From contig JBBAFU010000006.1 in assembly GCA_041655275.1 (NCBI GenBank), positions 62,001 to 126,000 of the forward strand: DNA of 64,000 nucleotides, read 5' to 3'. The translations under genes were made by a program, and so were the position numbers. The notes under the pieces are model-generated. The model saw only the letters and a list, made by a program, of their open reading frames with translations, was not told where the DNA came from and ran no database searches. This stretch comes from JAJYRX01 sp041655275. GTDB lineage: Bacteria; Pseudomonadota; Gammaproteobacteria; Burkholderiales; Burkholderiaceae_B. Position 1 is the stretch's first letter; the number at the start of each line of letters is the position of its first letter. This document shows positions 16,858 to 25,825 of the stretch, piece by piece.

Positions 16858-17853
16858 TCACTGTGCCAGGGGCACATATTCAACGTGTTCGATGATGTCG
16901 CGCAGGGTATCTGCGGGCACCTGTCCCAGGGCCGTCAGCCAGAAGTCACCGAAGCGCTTGCGAAACACACTCAGTGCACCTTTGTGCATACCACCCTGTG
17001 CAGATGTTGGATGGCGGTCCGCGTCAAAAGTTTCAACAAAGACGGATATTGCGGCCAGGCCGTCGGACAGCACCATCTGCTTCACGTCGGCCTGTGCCCG
17101 CATGGGCCGCGCCACCTGCGTCAGGATGGCAAAGCCGTCCGGTCGCGGAATGCGCCAGCCACGCTGGCCAAGATCCGTCGGCCGCATGGGCAGCTCGACG
17201 ACGCGCCAGTCACTGACATCCCAGCTGGGCGTGACTTGCGCCTGGGCGGCCTGCTCACCCAGCGTGATGCTGGAAAAGGCCACCTGATCGATCACCTCGT
17301 TGGATGCCGTCACCGTCTGTGCCTTCAGCAGCAGGCGGCTGTCCCTGTCCACGCACAGCACATGACCGTAGCGGTGGCCATCCCTGGGACGAAGGCGCAG
17401 GGGCGTACACTCGCGCCCGGCAACCCGCTCGGGGTCCGGCAGGGTCACAAGCTCGTAATACCGGTCCAGATTGCTGCCGTCATTGAGCAGCAGGCCGGGA
17501 AAGCGCTCGCCGCGGCGACGTTCAACGATCACCACCTTGCGCTCGGGCAGCAGGCTGCGCACCTCGTCATTGTGACGCACGAACTCTCGGCGCTGGCCAT
17601 CGAGCGCCTCGACGCGCTCGCGCTCGCCCGTGCCGTCCACCAGATGGACGATGCGCGACGAGCTCATCACCACCCCCTGCTGATAGGTGTAAACGCCGGT
17701 GTAATCCAGTGCCCGGGCCGCCTCCTGCACCTGGTGCAGGATCTGCATGGCATCCGCCTCGGCGGCAACAACAGCCTCATCAGCCTGTGCCAGGGGCTGG
17801 GCAAGCAGCACCAGCGCCGGCAGGAACAGGCGCGAAAACAAGCGCCATATCAT
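16858..17853 (-). CDS. rseB: Sigma-E regulatory protein RseB/MucB
   Basis: This periplasmic protein protects the anti-sigma factor from proteolysis and senses lipoprotein or LPS intermediates. The 331-residue precursor has a signal peptide (MIWRLFSRLFLPALVLLAQP, cleavage near AQA-DEA). An N-terminal lipid-sensing domain (ALDYTGVYTYQQG, LDGQRREFVRHNDEV) and a C-terminal MucB/RseB domain (SDWRVVELPMRPTDLGQRGW) follow. Its ATG overlaps the rseA stop (ATGA). Confidence 0.9.
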   Translation of the reverse strand: MIWRLFSRLFLPALVLLAQPLAQADEAVVAAEADAMQILHQVQEAARALDYTGVYTYQQGVVMSSSRIVHLVDGTGERERVEALDGQRREFVRHNDEVRSLLPERKVVIVERRRGERFPGLLLNDGSNLDRYYELVTLPDPERVAGRECTPLRLRPRDGHRYGHVLCVDRDSRLLLKAQTVTASNEVIDQVAFSSITLGEQAAQAQVTPSWDVSDWRVVELPMRPTDLGQRGWRIPRPDGFAILTQVARPMRAQADVKQMVLSDGLAAISVFVETFDADRHPTSAQGGMHKGALSVFRKRFGDFWLTALGQVPADTLRDIIEHVEYVPLAQ

Positions 17854-18386
17854 CGGTAGCCGGCCCCCATGCCATAAGAGACCTGCTGTATGGGAAGCAC
17901 GCCTATCATGCCCTGATGGGCATCCAGATAATCATGCAGGCCGCCATCTTCCTCCCCATTTCCGTCCACATCGGCGGCGGCCAGCTGTTGCGGCGCGGCG
18001 GCGGCCAGTATCTCTGCGGGCGCGTCGACTGCGGGCAGAATCAGGGGACGGGCCACCCACACGATGGCGGCAACGCCGGCCGCCATGGCCATGCCGGAGA
18101 TACTCGTGCGCCACCAGCGTCGCGTCCGCGGCGGCGCGGCGGCCATCGCCGGCTCTTCGTCGATGGCGTGCGAAAGACGCGCATAGAACATATCGGACGG
18201 CCGTATGGCGAGATCCGGGGTGCGCAGGACATCGCCGATGAGATGATAAGTATCCCAGACCTGACGGCCGTAGGGGGAATCGAGCTCTTCGGCACGCATC
18301 TCCGCCTCGCCGTCCACCCAGGCGGAGACGGCGGCCTCCCAGGCAAGGTCCAGCGACTCATCTTCAGCATTGCGAACAGGATGCAT
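17850..18386 (-). CDS. rseA: Anti-sigma-E factor RseA/MucA
   Basis: This inner-membrane protein holds sigma-E inactive at the membrane. The 178-residue product has an N-terminal cytoplasmic RseA domain (LDLAWEAAVSAWVDGEAE, then WDTYHLIGDVLR), a single membrane segment about residues 95-115 (SISGMAMAAGVAAIVWVARP), and a short periplasmic tail. The gene begins 8 bases after rpoE ends and overlaps rseB. Homologues are cut by DegS and RseP; neither protease gene is in this window. Confidence 0.85.
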   Translation of the reverse strand: MHPVRNAEDESLDLAWEAAVSAWVDGEAEMRAEELDSPYGRQVWDTYHLIGDVLRTPDLAIRPSDMFYARLSHAIDEEPAMAAAPPRTRRWWRTSISGMAMAAGVAAIVWVARPLILPAVDAPAEILAAAAPQQLAAADVDGNGEEDGGLHDYLDAHQGMIGVLPIQQVSYGMGAGYR

Positions 18387-18394
18387 ACAGGCTC

Positions 18395-19000
18395 CTACCA
18401 GCGGTGATCGGGATCACTCTCGAGAACCGGGCGCAGGCGTTGCGCGATCGCATCGCGCGCCCGGAAGATGCGCGAACGAACGGTCCCGATGGGACACTCC
18501 ATGGTCTGGGCGATGTCTTCATAGCTCATGCCCTCGATCTCGCGCAGCAGCAGGGCCGTGCGCAGATCCTCGGGCAGATCGGCCATGGCCGCATTGATGG
18601 TGTCGGCCACCTGCCGGCTGGCCAGCATCGCTTCCGGCGTGTCGATGTCTGTTAGGTTATCGATTGCGTGGAAAGTTTCACCATCTTCGTTTTCGATGGC
18701 GTCAATGGTTTGCGGCCGGCGCATCTGGGCCACATGCCAGTTGCGCGCCGTATTGATGGCGATGCGGTAAAGCCAGGTATAGAAAGCACTTTCGGCGCGG
18801 AATTGCGGCAGGGCCCGGTAGGCCTTGATGAAAGTCTCCTGGGCCACGTCCTCGATCTCGGACGGATTGCGCACCATCCGGGCCAGCAGGCGCATGATGC
18901 GCCGCTGATACTTCAGCACGAGCAGGTCGAAGGCGCGCTTGTCACCATTCTGGACGCGACGCACCAGCTCAAGATCGGTATCGTGCGATGCGCCGGCCAT
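18395..19000 (-). CDS. rpoE: RNA polymerase sigma factor RpoE (sigma-E/AlgU)
   Basis: This 201-residue ECF sigma factor controls envelope stress. Region 2 (FDLLVLKYQRRIMRLLARMV, EDVAQETFIKAYRALPQF, FYTWLYRIAINTARNW) and region 4 (LPEDLRTALLLREIEGMSYE, then GTVRSRIFRARDAI) are complete. The ribosome-binding site GGAGGTC lies 6 bases before the ATG. It heads rpoE-rseA-rseB-mucD. I found no convincing sigma-E autoregulatory promoter within the coding sequence just upstream. Confidence 0.95.
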   Translation of the reverse strand: MAGASHDTDLELVRRVQNGDKRAFDLLVLKYQRRIMRLLARMVRNPSEIEDVAQETFIKAYRALPQFRAESAFYTWLYRIAINTARNWHVAQMRRPQTIDAIENEDGETFHAIDNLTDIDTPEAMLASRQVADTINAAMADLPEDLRTALLLREIEGMSYEDIAQTMECPIGTVRSRIFRARDAIAQRLRPVLESDPDHRW

Positions 19001-19001
19001 G

Positions 19002-19328
19002 TCAGACCTCCGGATCCGGTGTGGACAGGGCCAGATCGCGCGCTACCCAGATGCGCAGGCCATGCCAGCCTGACCGCCCGAGACGCGCGCGCCACAACGT
19101 GACCCGCTGCGGACGACCCGGCCCGACGGGACGCAGGCGCAGGCTGATCCAGCACGGACCCCGCCAGGCATGTTCCAGCGCGCAGCATTGCACGGATGCG
19201 CCGCCGCAGTACACAAGCCAGCGGCCATCATTGCGCCGCGCCAGCGCCCGTGGTGATGGCCGGGAGCTGCGTCCCCTCCAAGCGTACAGGGGTCGCAGCC
19301 GCCAATGTGTCGTAATGACGGCGGCCAC
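19002..19328 (-). CDS. Small protein of the YgfX/CptA-like type
   Basis: A 108-residue frame fills the gap between fabF and rpoE. It is rich in Arg and Trp (HWRLRPLYAWRG, CALEHAWRGPCWISLRLRPV, VTLWRARLGRSGWHGLRIWV). This pattern, with a cytoplasmic W-R-x-LRLR beta domain ending in LRxW, fits the short inner-membrane-associated YgfX/CptA-like proteins often found beside rpoE in betaproteobacteria. The N-terminal membrane hairpin usual for that family is poorly developed, so the gene may be shortened. The likely start is GTG at 19326-19328, eight bases after the fabF stop. Function is not known. Confidence 0.55.
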   Translation of the reverse strand: MAAVITTHWRLRPLYAWRGRSSRPSPRALARRNDGRWLVYCGGASVQCCALEHAWRGPCWISLRLRPVGPGRPQRVTLWRARLGRSGWHGLRIWVARDLALSTPDPEV

Positions 19329-19335
19329 GCCTGGC

Positions 19336-20565
19336 TTACACCCTGCGCACAAGCATGGACCCGTTGGTGCCCCCAAAACCAAAGGAATTGGACAGGGCAA
19401 CATCGATCTTGAGGTCACGCGCCTGGTTGGGGCAGTAATCCAGATCGCACTGCGGATCCTGGTTGAACAGGTTGATCGTCGGGGGTGAAATCTGGTGATA
19501 GACGGCCAGGACCGTGAAGATGGCCTCGATGCCGCCGGCCGCCCCGAGCAGGTGACCCGTCATCGATTTCGTTGAATTGACGACCAGACGATGGGCATGA
19601 TCACCGAATGCCGCCTTGAGCGCTTCGGTTTCATTGATATCGCCCAGCGGGGTGGATGTGCCATGCGCATTCACATAGGCCACTTCGTCGGCATTGATGC
19701 CGCCGTTACGCAGGGCATTGATCATGCCGCGCCGCGGACCGTCACGATCGGGCGACGTGATGTGATGGGCGTCCGAACTCATGCCATAGCCCGCAAACTC
19801 ACCATAGATACGTGCCCCGCGCCGGCGTGCATGCTCGTATTCTTCCAGCACCACGACGCCGGCACCCTCTCCCAGGACGAAACCGTCGCGATCCACGTCC
19901 CAGGGACGCGATGCCGTCTGCGGATCATCATTGCGGGTGGACAGGGCACGCATGGCGGCAAACCCGCCCACGCCCAGCGGCGATACGGTGGATTCGGCAC
20001 CGCCCGCCACCATGACGTCGGCATCACCATACTCGATGAGGCGTGCGGCATCGCCGATCGAATGCAGACCGGTGGTGCAGGCCGAGACGACAGCATAGCT
20101 GGGTCCTTTCAGACCCAGGCTGATGGAAAGCTGGCCGGATATGAGGTTGATGAGCGAGGCCGGCACGAAGAAGGGCGAAATACGGCGAGCACCTTTCTGC
20201 AGGTACTCGGCCTGCGTTTCCTCGATGCGCGGCAGACCGCCGATGCCCGAGCCGACGATGACGCCGATGCGCTCGGCATTTTCCCCGGTGAGTTCCAGCC
20301 CGCTGTCACGCCAGGCCTGTATGCCGGCAGCCACGCCATAATGGATGAAGGTATCCATCTGCTTGGCTTCCTTGGCACTCATGTACCGGGTGACGTCGAA
20401 ATCCCGTACCTCGCCTGCGATCCGGGAGTTGATCCCGGAAGCATCAAAGCGTGTGATGGCCGAAATACCAGAACGTCCGTTGACGATATTGTCCCAGGCA
20501 CTGTCGATATCGTTGCCCAGGGGCGACACGATACCCAGACCGGTAATGACGACGCGTCGTTTCAC
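19336..20565 (-). CDS. fabF: 3-oxoacyl-ACP synthase II
   Basis: KAS II elongates acyl-ACP with malonyl-ACP. The 409-residue protein carries the Cys-His-His triad in VSACTTGLHSIGD, NAHGTSTPLGD and STKSMTGHLLGAAGG. It lies downstream of acpP on the same strand after a 144-base gap with nothing else I can support. The conserved fab order supports the call. Confidence 0.97.
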   Translation of the reverse strand: MKRRVVITGLGIVSPLGNDIDSAWDNIVNGRSGISAITRFDASGINSRIAGEVRDFDVTRYMSAKEAKQMDTFIHYGVAAGIQAWRDSGLELTGENAERIGVIVGSGIGGLPRIEETQAEYLQKGARRISPFFVPASLINLISGQLSISLGLKGPSYAVVSACTTGLHSIGDAARLIEYGDADVMVAGGAESTVSPLGVGGFAAMRALSTRNDDPQTASRPWDVDRDGFVLGEGAGVVVLEEYEHARRRGARIYGEFAGYGMSSDAHHITSPDRDGPRRGMINALRNGGINADEVAYVNAHGTSTPLGDINETEALKAAFGDHAHRLVVNSTKSMTGHLLGAAGGIEAIFTVLAVYHQISPPTINLFNQDPQCDLDYCPNQARDLKIDVALSNSFGFGGTNGSMLVRRV

Positions 20566-20709
20566 GGATGACTCCTAAAAATGAAAAGCGGCTTCACGGA
20601 TATCACGCTGCCCTGCCCGGCACACTGCCCCGGACATGAATGCAACGCAACCCCTGAAACCGCTGTCGGGCCGGACTGCAGGATGCAGAACCCTTGCTCG
20701 ATGGCCTGA

Positions 20710-20949
20710 TCAGGCCTTGCTATTGGCCGCGATGTAATCGACGGCCTGCTGCACGGTTGTGATCTTCTCGGCCTCTTCATCCGGAATTTCAGTTTCAAAT
20801 TCGTCTTCGAGTGCCATCACGAGCTCGACCATGTCGAGCGAGTCGGCACCGAGGTCGTCAAGGAAGGAAGACTCGTTCTTGATCTCGGCTTCGTTGACGC
20901 CAAGTTGTTCAGCGACTATCTTCTTGACGCGCTGTTCGATGCTTTCCAT
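20710..20949 (-). CDS. acpP: Acyl carrier protein
   Basis: This 79-residue acidic protein carries growing acyl chains on a phosphopantetheine arm at Ser37 in LGADSLDMVEL. The ATG (20947-20949) is preceded by a strong GGAGAT ribosome-binding site. Upstream in-frame codons belong to the leader. Confidence 0.97.
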   Translation of the reverse strand: MESIEQRVKKIVAEQLGVNEAEIKNESSFLDDLGADSLDMVELVMALEDEFETEIPDEEAEKITTVQQAVDYIAANSKA

Positions 20950-20980
20950 GCAGATCTCCAATTGGGGGAAATTCCCGCGA

Positions 20981-20986
20981 ATTATA
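20981..20986 (-). promoter_or_regulatory. Candidate -10 box of an acpP promoter
   Basis: A consensus TATAAT on the minus strand ends about 32 bases before the acpP start. No good -35 box is visible at 16-18 bases. An acpP-specific promoter would fit the high expression this protein usually needs. Confidence 0.4.
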
Positions 20987-21148
20987 GCCAAACGTTCGGA
21001 TTGTGGTTGCTGGCCGTGACGAAAAAATGACGCTTTGCCACCGATACAGGGCATTTCGCCGGCCGGCCGGGAGCAAAACGTCTCCGAGACGCAGCGATTT
21101 TACCCCAGACCGGACGGCGTGTCGGGTCCTGCTGTGGCGACGCCCGCA

Positions 21149-21889
21149 CTACATATACATGCCGCCGTTCACATGCAGGGTGGTACCCGTGATGTAAGCC
21201 GCTCCCGGGCCCGCCAGGAAGGCGACCGCAGCGGCCACATCGGCAGCGGAGCCCAGGCGACCCATGGGAATCTGGGTAAGCAGCGAGGCCGTCTGATCTT
21301 CGCTCAGTGCCCGTGTCATGTCGGTTTCGATGAAACCGGGCGCCACGCAGTTTACCGTGATGTTGCGGCTGCCCAGTTCGCGCGCCAGGGCGCGCGTCAG
21401 ACCCGCCACACCGGCCTTGGCCGCGGCGTAGTTGACCTGGCCCGGGTTGCCCATGGCCTCGACTACGGAAGTGATATTGATGATGCGCCCCCACCGGGCC
21501 CGCATCATCTGGCGCGTCACTGCGCGCGACAGGCGGAATACCGCCGACAGGTTGGTCTCGATCACGGCCTGCCAGTCTTCATCCTTGAGCCGCATGAGCA
21601 GGTTGTCCCGTGTGATGCCGGCATTGTTCACCAGGATGTGCGGACCGCCCTCGGCGATCAGCTCGCCGATCAGGGCCTCGCCGGCCTCGGCATCATTCAC
21701 ATCCAGTACGACGCCGCGCCCGCCCAGCGGGGCAAGCGCCGCTGAAATGGCATCGGCCCCCGCTGCGGTGGTTGCCGTGCCGACAACGGTTGCGCCGCGT
21801 GCCGCCAGCTCGGCGGCGATGGCCTTGCCGATACCGCGGCTGGCGCCGGTGACCAGCGTCAGCCGGCCCTGCAATTCATTCTGTGACAT
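21149..21889 (-). CDS. fabG: 3-oxoacyl-ACP reductase
   Basis: This NADPH-dependent short-chain reductase catalyses the first reduction of the fatty-acid cycle. The 246-residue protein has the cofactor motif GASRGIGKAI, the NNAG motif in LVNNAGITRD, and the catalytic Ser-Tyr-Lys set in ITSVVEAMGNPGQVNYAAAK. It follows fabD by 6 bases. About 200 bases without a gene separate it from acpP. Confidence 0.96.
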   Translation of the reverse strand: MSQNELQGRLTLVTGASRGIGKAIAAELAARGATVVGTATTAAGADAISAALAPLGGRGVVLDVNDAEAGEALIGELIAEGGPHILVNNAGITRDNLLMRLKDEDWQAVIETNLSAVFRLSRAVTRQMMRARWGRIINITSVVEAMGNPGQVNYAAAKAGVAGLTRALARELGSRNITVNCVAPGFIETDMTRALSEDQTASLLTQIPMGRLGSAADVAAAVAFLAGPGAAYITGTTLHVNGGMYM

Positions 21890-21895
21890 GATGCC

Positions 21896-22828
21896 TTACC
21901 CCTGTAGTTTTTCCAGCGTTGCGTGCAGGGATGCCGTATCGGTAATGGACAGTCCGACCAGATCACGGTCAATCCGCTTCAGCAGGCCGCTCAACACCTT
22001 GCCTGGCCCGCATTCTACAACGTGCGTGACCCCGTCGTTCTTCATGCGGCGGATGATTTCCACCCAGCGCACGGGATGCCAGGCCTGGCGCACCAGCGCA
22101 TCACGGATCTCGGCGGGCGTCTGCGGGCTGGCCACATCCACGTTATTGATCAGCGTGACGCCCGGACTGCGCAGCTCGACGGCCTCCAGCGCTTTCGCCA
22201 GGATCTCGGCTGCAGGGCGCAGCAGGCTGGAATGGAACGGCGCCGACACCGGCAGCATGACGGCGCGCCGCGCACCGGCTTCGCGTGCCAGCGCGCAGGC
22301 ACGCTCGACCGCGGCCAGATGCCCGGCAATGACAACCTGTGCCGGCGCGTTGAAGTTCACCGCTTCGACGACCTCGCCCAGGGCGGCCTGTTCGCATACC
22401 GCCACGACCGCATCGTCCTCCAGCCCGAGCAGGGCCGCCATGGCGCCCTCGCCCTGCGGCACCGCCGCCTGCATGGCCTCGGCGCGCAGCCGGACCAGGC
22501 GCACCGCATCGGGAAGATCCAGGGCACCGGCAGCAGCCAGCGCCGTGTACTCGCCCAGGCTGTGCCCGGCCATCACTTCCGGAACCGGGCCGCCTTCGGC
22601 GCACCAGGCCAGATACATGGCCAGCGCGGAAGCCAGCATGACCGGCTGCGTGTTGCGCGTCAGATCGAGCTCGGCGGCCGGGCCCTGCGCCATCAGCGCC
22701 AGAAGGTCCTGATCCAGCGCATCGCCGGCCTGGCGCATCACGTCCATGGCCACGGCATGATCGGCCCAGGCATCGAACATGCCGACGGTCTGCGAGCCCT
22801 GACCCGGGAAGACAAAAGCAATTTTCAC
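21896..22828 (-). CDS. fabD: Malonyl-CoA:ACP transacylase
   Basis: FabD transfers malonyl groups from CoA to ACP. The 310-residue protein begins at a GTG (22826-22828) that gives the family N-terminus MKIAFVFPGQGSQTVGMFDA and has GGAAGGA just upstream. In-frame sequence before it has no homology. The nucleophile is Ser90 in AGHSLGEY; the catalytic His is in PVSAPFHSSLL. Confidence 0.96.
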   Translation of the reverse strand: MKIAFVFPGQGSQTVGMFDAWADHAVAMDVMRQAGDALDQDLLALMAQGPAAELDLTRNTQPVMLASALAMYLAWCAEGGPVPEVMAGHSLGEYTALAAAGALDLPDAVRLVRLRAEAMQAAVPQGEGAMAALLGLEDDAVVAVCEQAALGEVVEAVNFNAPAQVVIAGHLAAVERACALAREAGARRAVMLPVSAPFHSSLLRPAAEILAKALEAVELRSPGVTLINNVDVASPQTPAEIRDALVRQAWHPVRWVEIIRRMKNDGVTHVVECGPGKVLSGLLKRIDRDLVGLSITDTASLHATLEKLQG

Positions 22829-22859
22829 GACGAATCCTTCCTGTAAGAAGACCGAAAGC

Positions 22860-23834
22860 CTATAGGCGCAGCAGCACGGAGCCCCATGTGAAACCGCCGC
22901 CAACCCCCTGCAGCAGCAATTGCTGACCCGCCTGCAGGCGCCCGTCGCGGCGTGCGGCATCGAGCGCCAGGGGCACGCTGGCCGCTGACGTGTTGGCATG
23001 ACGGTCAACCGTGACCACCACACGCCCGGCGGGCAGGCCCAGCTGGCGCCCCAGTGCCTGGATGATGCGCAGATTGGCCTGGTGCGGCACAAACCAGTCT
23101 ATGGATGACAGCGCCACACCGGCATCCGCACAGACCTGGCGGGCCGACTCGGCAAGATGGCGCACGGCCAGCCGGAACACCGCCTGACCATCCATGCGCA
23201 GGAAGGGATCACCCACGATGCGGCCATGCGACACCACGCCCGCAGTGCACAGGATGCCTGCGTGACTGCCGTCGGCATTGAGTCTGGCCTGAAGAATACC
23301 CGGCGCGTCCGACGCCTCCAGCACCACGGCGCCGGCGCCATCGCCAAAGAGCACGCAGGTGCTGCGATCGTTCCAGTCGAGAATGGTGGAAAAGACTTCG
23401 GCACCGATGACCAGGGCACGCTGCGCCCGGCCGGCCCGGATGAAGGCATCGGCCGTGGCCAGCGCATAGACGAAGCCGCTGCAGACGGCCTGCACATCAA
23501 AGGCCGCCCCGCCATTGGCGCCGATGGCATTCTGCACGAGGCAGGCTGTGCTCGGGAAGATGTGATCGGGGGTGGACGTGGCGACAATGATCAGGTCGAG
23601 CGATGAAGGCGCAATGCCGGCATCGTCGAGCGCCTTGCCGGCCGCCTCTATGGCCAGTTGGCTGCTGGTAACGCCGGGATCGGCGACATGACGCTGGCGT
23701 ATGCCCGTTCGGCTGGCAATCCATTCATCCGAGGTTTCCACCCCGCGCTGCGCCAGCTCTGCAGCCAGTGCATCGTTGGACAAGACCCTGGGAGGGAGAT
23801 GGGCACCGCTCCCTATCAGGCGGGCATAGGCCAT
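22860..23834 (-). CDS. fabH: 3-oxoacyl-ACP synthase III
   Basis: KAS III starts fatty-acid synthesis by condensing acetyl-CoA with malonyl-ACP. The 324-residue enzyme has Cys118 (DVQAVCSGFVYAL), the His motif PHQANLRI, and Asn in the C-terminal region near VDRHANTSAASVP. In most FabH proteins that site reads GNTSAAS; here an Ala-Asn-Thr version is present. It lies 14 bases after plsX. Confidence 0.95.
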   Translation of the reverse strand: MAYARLIGSGAHLPPRVLSNDALAAELAQRGVETSDEWIASRTGIRQRHVADPGVTSSQLAIEAAGKALDDAGIAPSSLDLIIVATSTPDHIFPSTACLVQNAIGANGGAAFDVQAVCSGFVYALATADAFIRAGRAQRALVIGAEVFSTILDWNDRSTCVLFGDGAGAVVLEASDAPGILQARLNADGSHAGILCTAGVVSHGRIVGDPFLRMDGQAVFRLAVRHLAESARQVCADAGVALSSIDWFVPHQANLRIIQALGRQLGLPAGRVVVTVDRHANTSAASVPLALDAARRDGRLQAGQQLLLQGVGGGFTWGSVLLRL

Positions 23835-23848
23835 GAAAACTCCAGAAT

Positions 23849-24913
23849 TCAGACCGGACCGGAGACCGTTTCAGCCTCGGGCGATCCGTTCAGACTTTGA
23901 CGCAATTGCTCCAGACTGTACGTAGTCTGGTCGAGCAGACGATTCGCAACCGCTTCATGTGCCCGTTGCAGCGCGCAGGAAAAGGCATAGGCATCCGCCG
24001 AGCCATGGCTCTTGATGACGATGCCGCGCAGACCGAGCAGGGCCGCACCATTGTAGCGACGATTATCGACCCGTTCGCGAAAGCGCCGCAGCACAGGCAT
24101 GGCCAGCAGGCCTGCACCCATGGACAGGGGATCACGCCGGAATTCGGCGCGCATCATGCTGGTGACCATGCGTGCCAGGCCCTCGAGCGACTTGAGCACC
24201 ACATTGCCGACAAAGCCGTCGCACACGATGACATCGACCGTGCCCTTGCAGATATCGTCACCCTCGACATTGCCATGAAACGCCAGACCGCTGTCGCGCA
24301 GCAACTCGCCGGCCTGCTTCACCATCTCGTTGCCCTTGATATGCTCGGCGCCGATGTTGAGCAGGCCAATGGTGGGACGCGCAGGCCCGCCCAGTGCCGT
24401 CACCAGGGCCGTGCCCATGATGGCGAACTGGAACAGATTCTCGGCATTGCAATCGACATTGGCGCCCAGGTCCAGCATCAGGGTGGCGCCATCCTTCTGG
24501 TTGGGGATGGAGGCTGCGATGGCCGGACGGTCGATGCCATCGAGCATCTTCAGCACGTAGCGGCTGATGGCCATCCAGGCCCCGGTATTGCCGGCAGACA
24601 CGCAGGCATCGGCCAGACCGTCCTTGACCGCCTGGGCCGCCACCCGCATGGAGGAATCCTTCTTGCGTCGCAATGCCACTTCGACAGTGTCGTCCATGGT
24701 GACGACCTGCGAGGCCGGCACGATCTGGTGCCAGGCATGATCCCGGGCACCGGCCTCGCGCAGGGCGGCCTCGATTGCAGGCGCGTCGCCGACCAGCAGC
24801 AGGCGTGCGTCGGGATTGCGTCGCGCAAACCGGCAAGCCGCCGGCACCGTCACCGGCACACCGACATCTCCACCCATACAGTCGATAGCAATGCGGATTT
24901 CTGACCTGGACAT
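23849..24913 (-). CDS. plsX: Phosphate acyltransferase PlsX
   Basis: PlsX makes acyl-phosphate from acyl-ACP, the donor used by PlsY for phospholipid synthesis. The 354-residue protein starts with IAIDCMGGDVGVPVTVPA and includes SAGNTGAWMAISRYVLK and ICDGFVGNVVLKSLEG-like blocks (VIVCDGFVGNVVLKS). It lies downstream of rpmF with a 64-base gap, the standard rpmF-plsX-fabH arrangement. Confidence 0.95.
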   Translation of the reverse strand: MSRSEIRIAIDCMGGDVGVPVTVPAACRFARRNPDARLLLVGDAPAIEAALREAGARDHAWHQIVPASQVVTMDDTVEVALRRKKDSSMRVAAQAVKDGLADACVSAGNTGAWMAISRYVLKMLDGIDRPAIAASIPNQKDGATLMLDLGANVDCNAENLFQFAIMGTALVTALGGPARPTIGLLNIGAEHIKGNEMVKQAGELLRDSGLAFHGNVEGDDICKGTVDVIVCDGFVGNVVLKSLEGLARMVTSMMRAEFRRDPLSMGAGLLAMPVLRRFRERVDNRRYNGAALLGLRGIVIKSHGSADAYAFSCALQRAHEAVANRLLDQTTYSLEQLRQSLNGSPEAETVSGPV

Positions 24914-24977
24914 TGCGCTGACTTATGCGATGGCTTTTGCGATGACGGTGCGGAGGGCGCCCTGATCGGGACGCCGT

Positions 24978-25160
24978 CTAGTCGTCGTCCTGGGTCTTGA
25001 GCACCTTGCGACCGCGGTAGAAGCCACCGGGAGTGATGTGATGACGCAGGTGGATCTCACCCGTCGTGGGCTCGATGGCCGTGGCAGGTGCGGTAAGAAA
25101 ATCGTGCGAACGCCGCATGTTACGACGCGATGGGCTCTTTTTGGTTTGCTGGACAGCCAT
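24978..25160 (-). CDS. rpmF: Ribosomal protein L32
   Basis: This 60-residue 50S subunit protein has the family start MAVQQTKKSPSRRNMRRSHD and ends KVLKTQDDD. The cysteine pairs that bind zinc in some L32 proteins are absent, so this is the zinc-free form. It follows yceD, as in E. coli. Confidence 0.95.
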   Translation of the reverse strand: MAVQQTKKSPSRRNMRRSHDFLTAPATAIEPTTGEIHLRHHITPGGFYRGRKVLKTQDDD

Positions 25161-25220
25161 GATGACTCCTGTGGTAGGCCTGCCATTGTAGGTGACAACG
25201 CCGGTATTGATCGAAATGAA

Positions 25221-25754
25221 TCAGTTTTTCTTGAGCCGCCTCAATGCTTCGAATGCAGACACGCGTTCCGGCGCATCGTCCGGCGCATCCGCCGGGCCTG
25301 CGGGATGCTCGCAATGCGCGTGCAGGGGAATGGCGGGCAGCGCCAGGATGAGCTCATCCTCAACCAGCTCGAGCACATCCAGCCGTGCCGATGCCAGCAC
25401 GGGCTCCACCCAGTCGTCGGGACTTTCCGCAAGATCATCGCGGGCTTCCAGCCCTTCCTCGGATTCCACCACAAGCAGCCGGCTGTATGCTTCGACGGGC
25501 CATGCCATGGGTTGCACGCAGCGCTGGCATTCCAGTATGAGGGTCGCCGTGACGCGAACCTCAAGCATGGCCTGCCCGGCTGCATCCTGCAGTCCGCGCA
25601 CGTCCCAGCTTGCCTTCGCCCCGCCCTGGTCCGGCAAGTCAGACACCAGACGCGACAGCGACTGCAGTTCAACCTGCCCCTGCAGTTGCCGGCCAAGACG
25701 GGTAAACTCGCCCGTATCGATGAAGCGCTGATCCACGCTGACCCCGAAAACCAT
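25221..25754 (-). CDS. yceD: YceD/DUF177 family protein
   Basis: This 177-residue acidic protein of the YceD family has a CxxC-type pair in LECQRCVQPMAWPVEA. Family members sit next to rpmF and are implicated in 23S rRNA accumulation in bacteria and plants; the exact role here is unknown. The ATG at 25752-25754 is preferred because a strong promoter lies 19 bases upstream of it. A longer frame would start inside that promoter. Confidence 0.82.
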   Translation of the reverse strand: MVFGVSVDQRFIDTGEFTRLGRQLQGQVELQSLSRLVSDLPDQGGAKASWDVRGLQDAAGQAMLEVRVTATLILECQRCVQPMAWPVEAYSRLLVVESEEGLEARDDLAESPDDWVEPVLASARLDVLELVEDELILALPAIPLHAHCEHPAGPADAPDDAPERVSAFEALRRLKKN

Positions 25755-25772
25755 TGGCCAAGAAAACAGTAG

Positions 25773-25802
25773 AATATAACGTGTGGCCACTGACGGCGTC
25801 AA
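25773..25802 (-). promoter_or_regulatory. sigma-70 promoter of the yceD-rpmF-plsX-fab operon
   Basis: On the minus strand TTGACG (25802-25797) and TATATT (25778-25773) are 18 bases apart. The expected transcript starts about a dozen bases before the yceD ATG. The divergent maf gene begins 24 bases away on the other side. Confidence 0.6.
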
Positions 25803-25825
25803 CCTGAGCGTCAACCTGATTAACC

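Noticed and set aside
15442..17859. An 805-codon open frame on the plus strand
   Set aside because: It lies entirely opposite mucD and rseB, which have clear catalytic and domain signatures; its product is low complexity, rich in His, Arg and Gly, as expected for antisense of G+C-rich genes.
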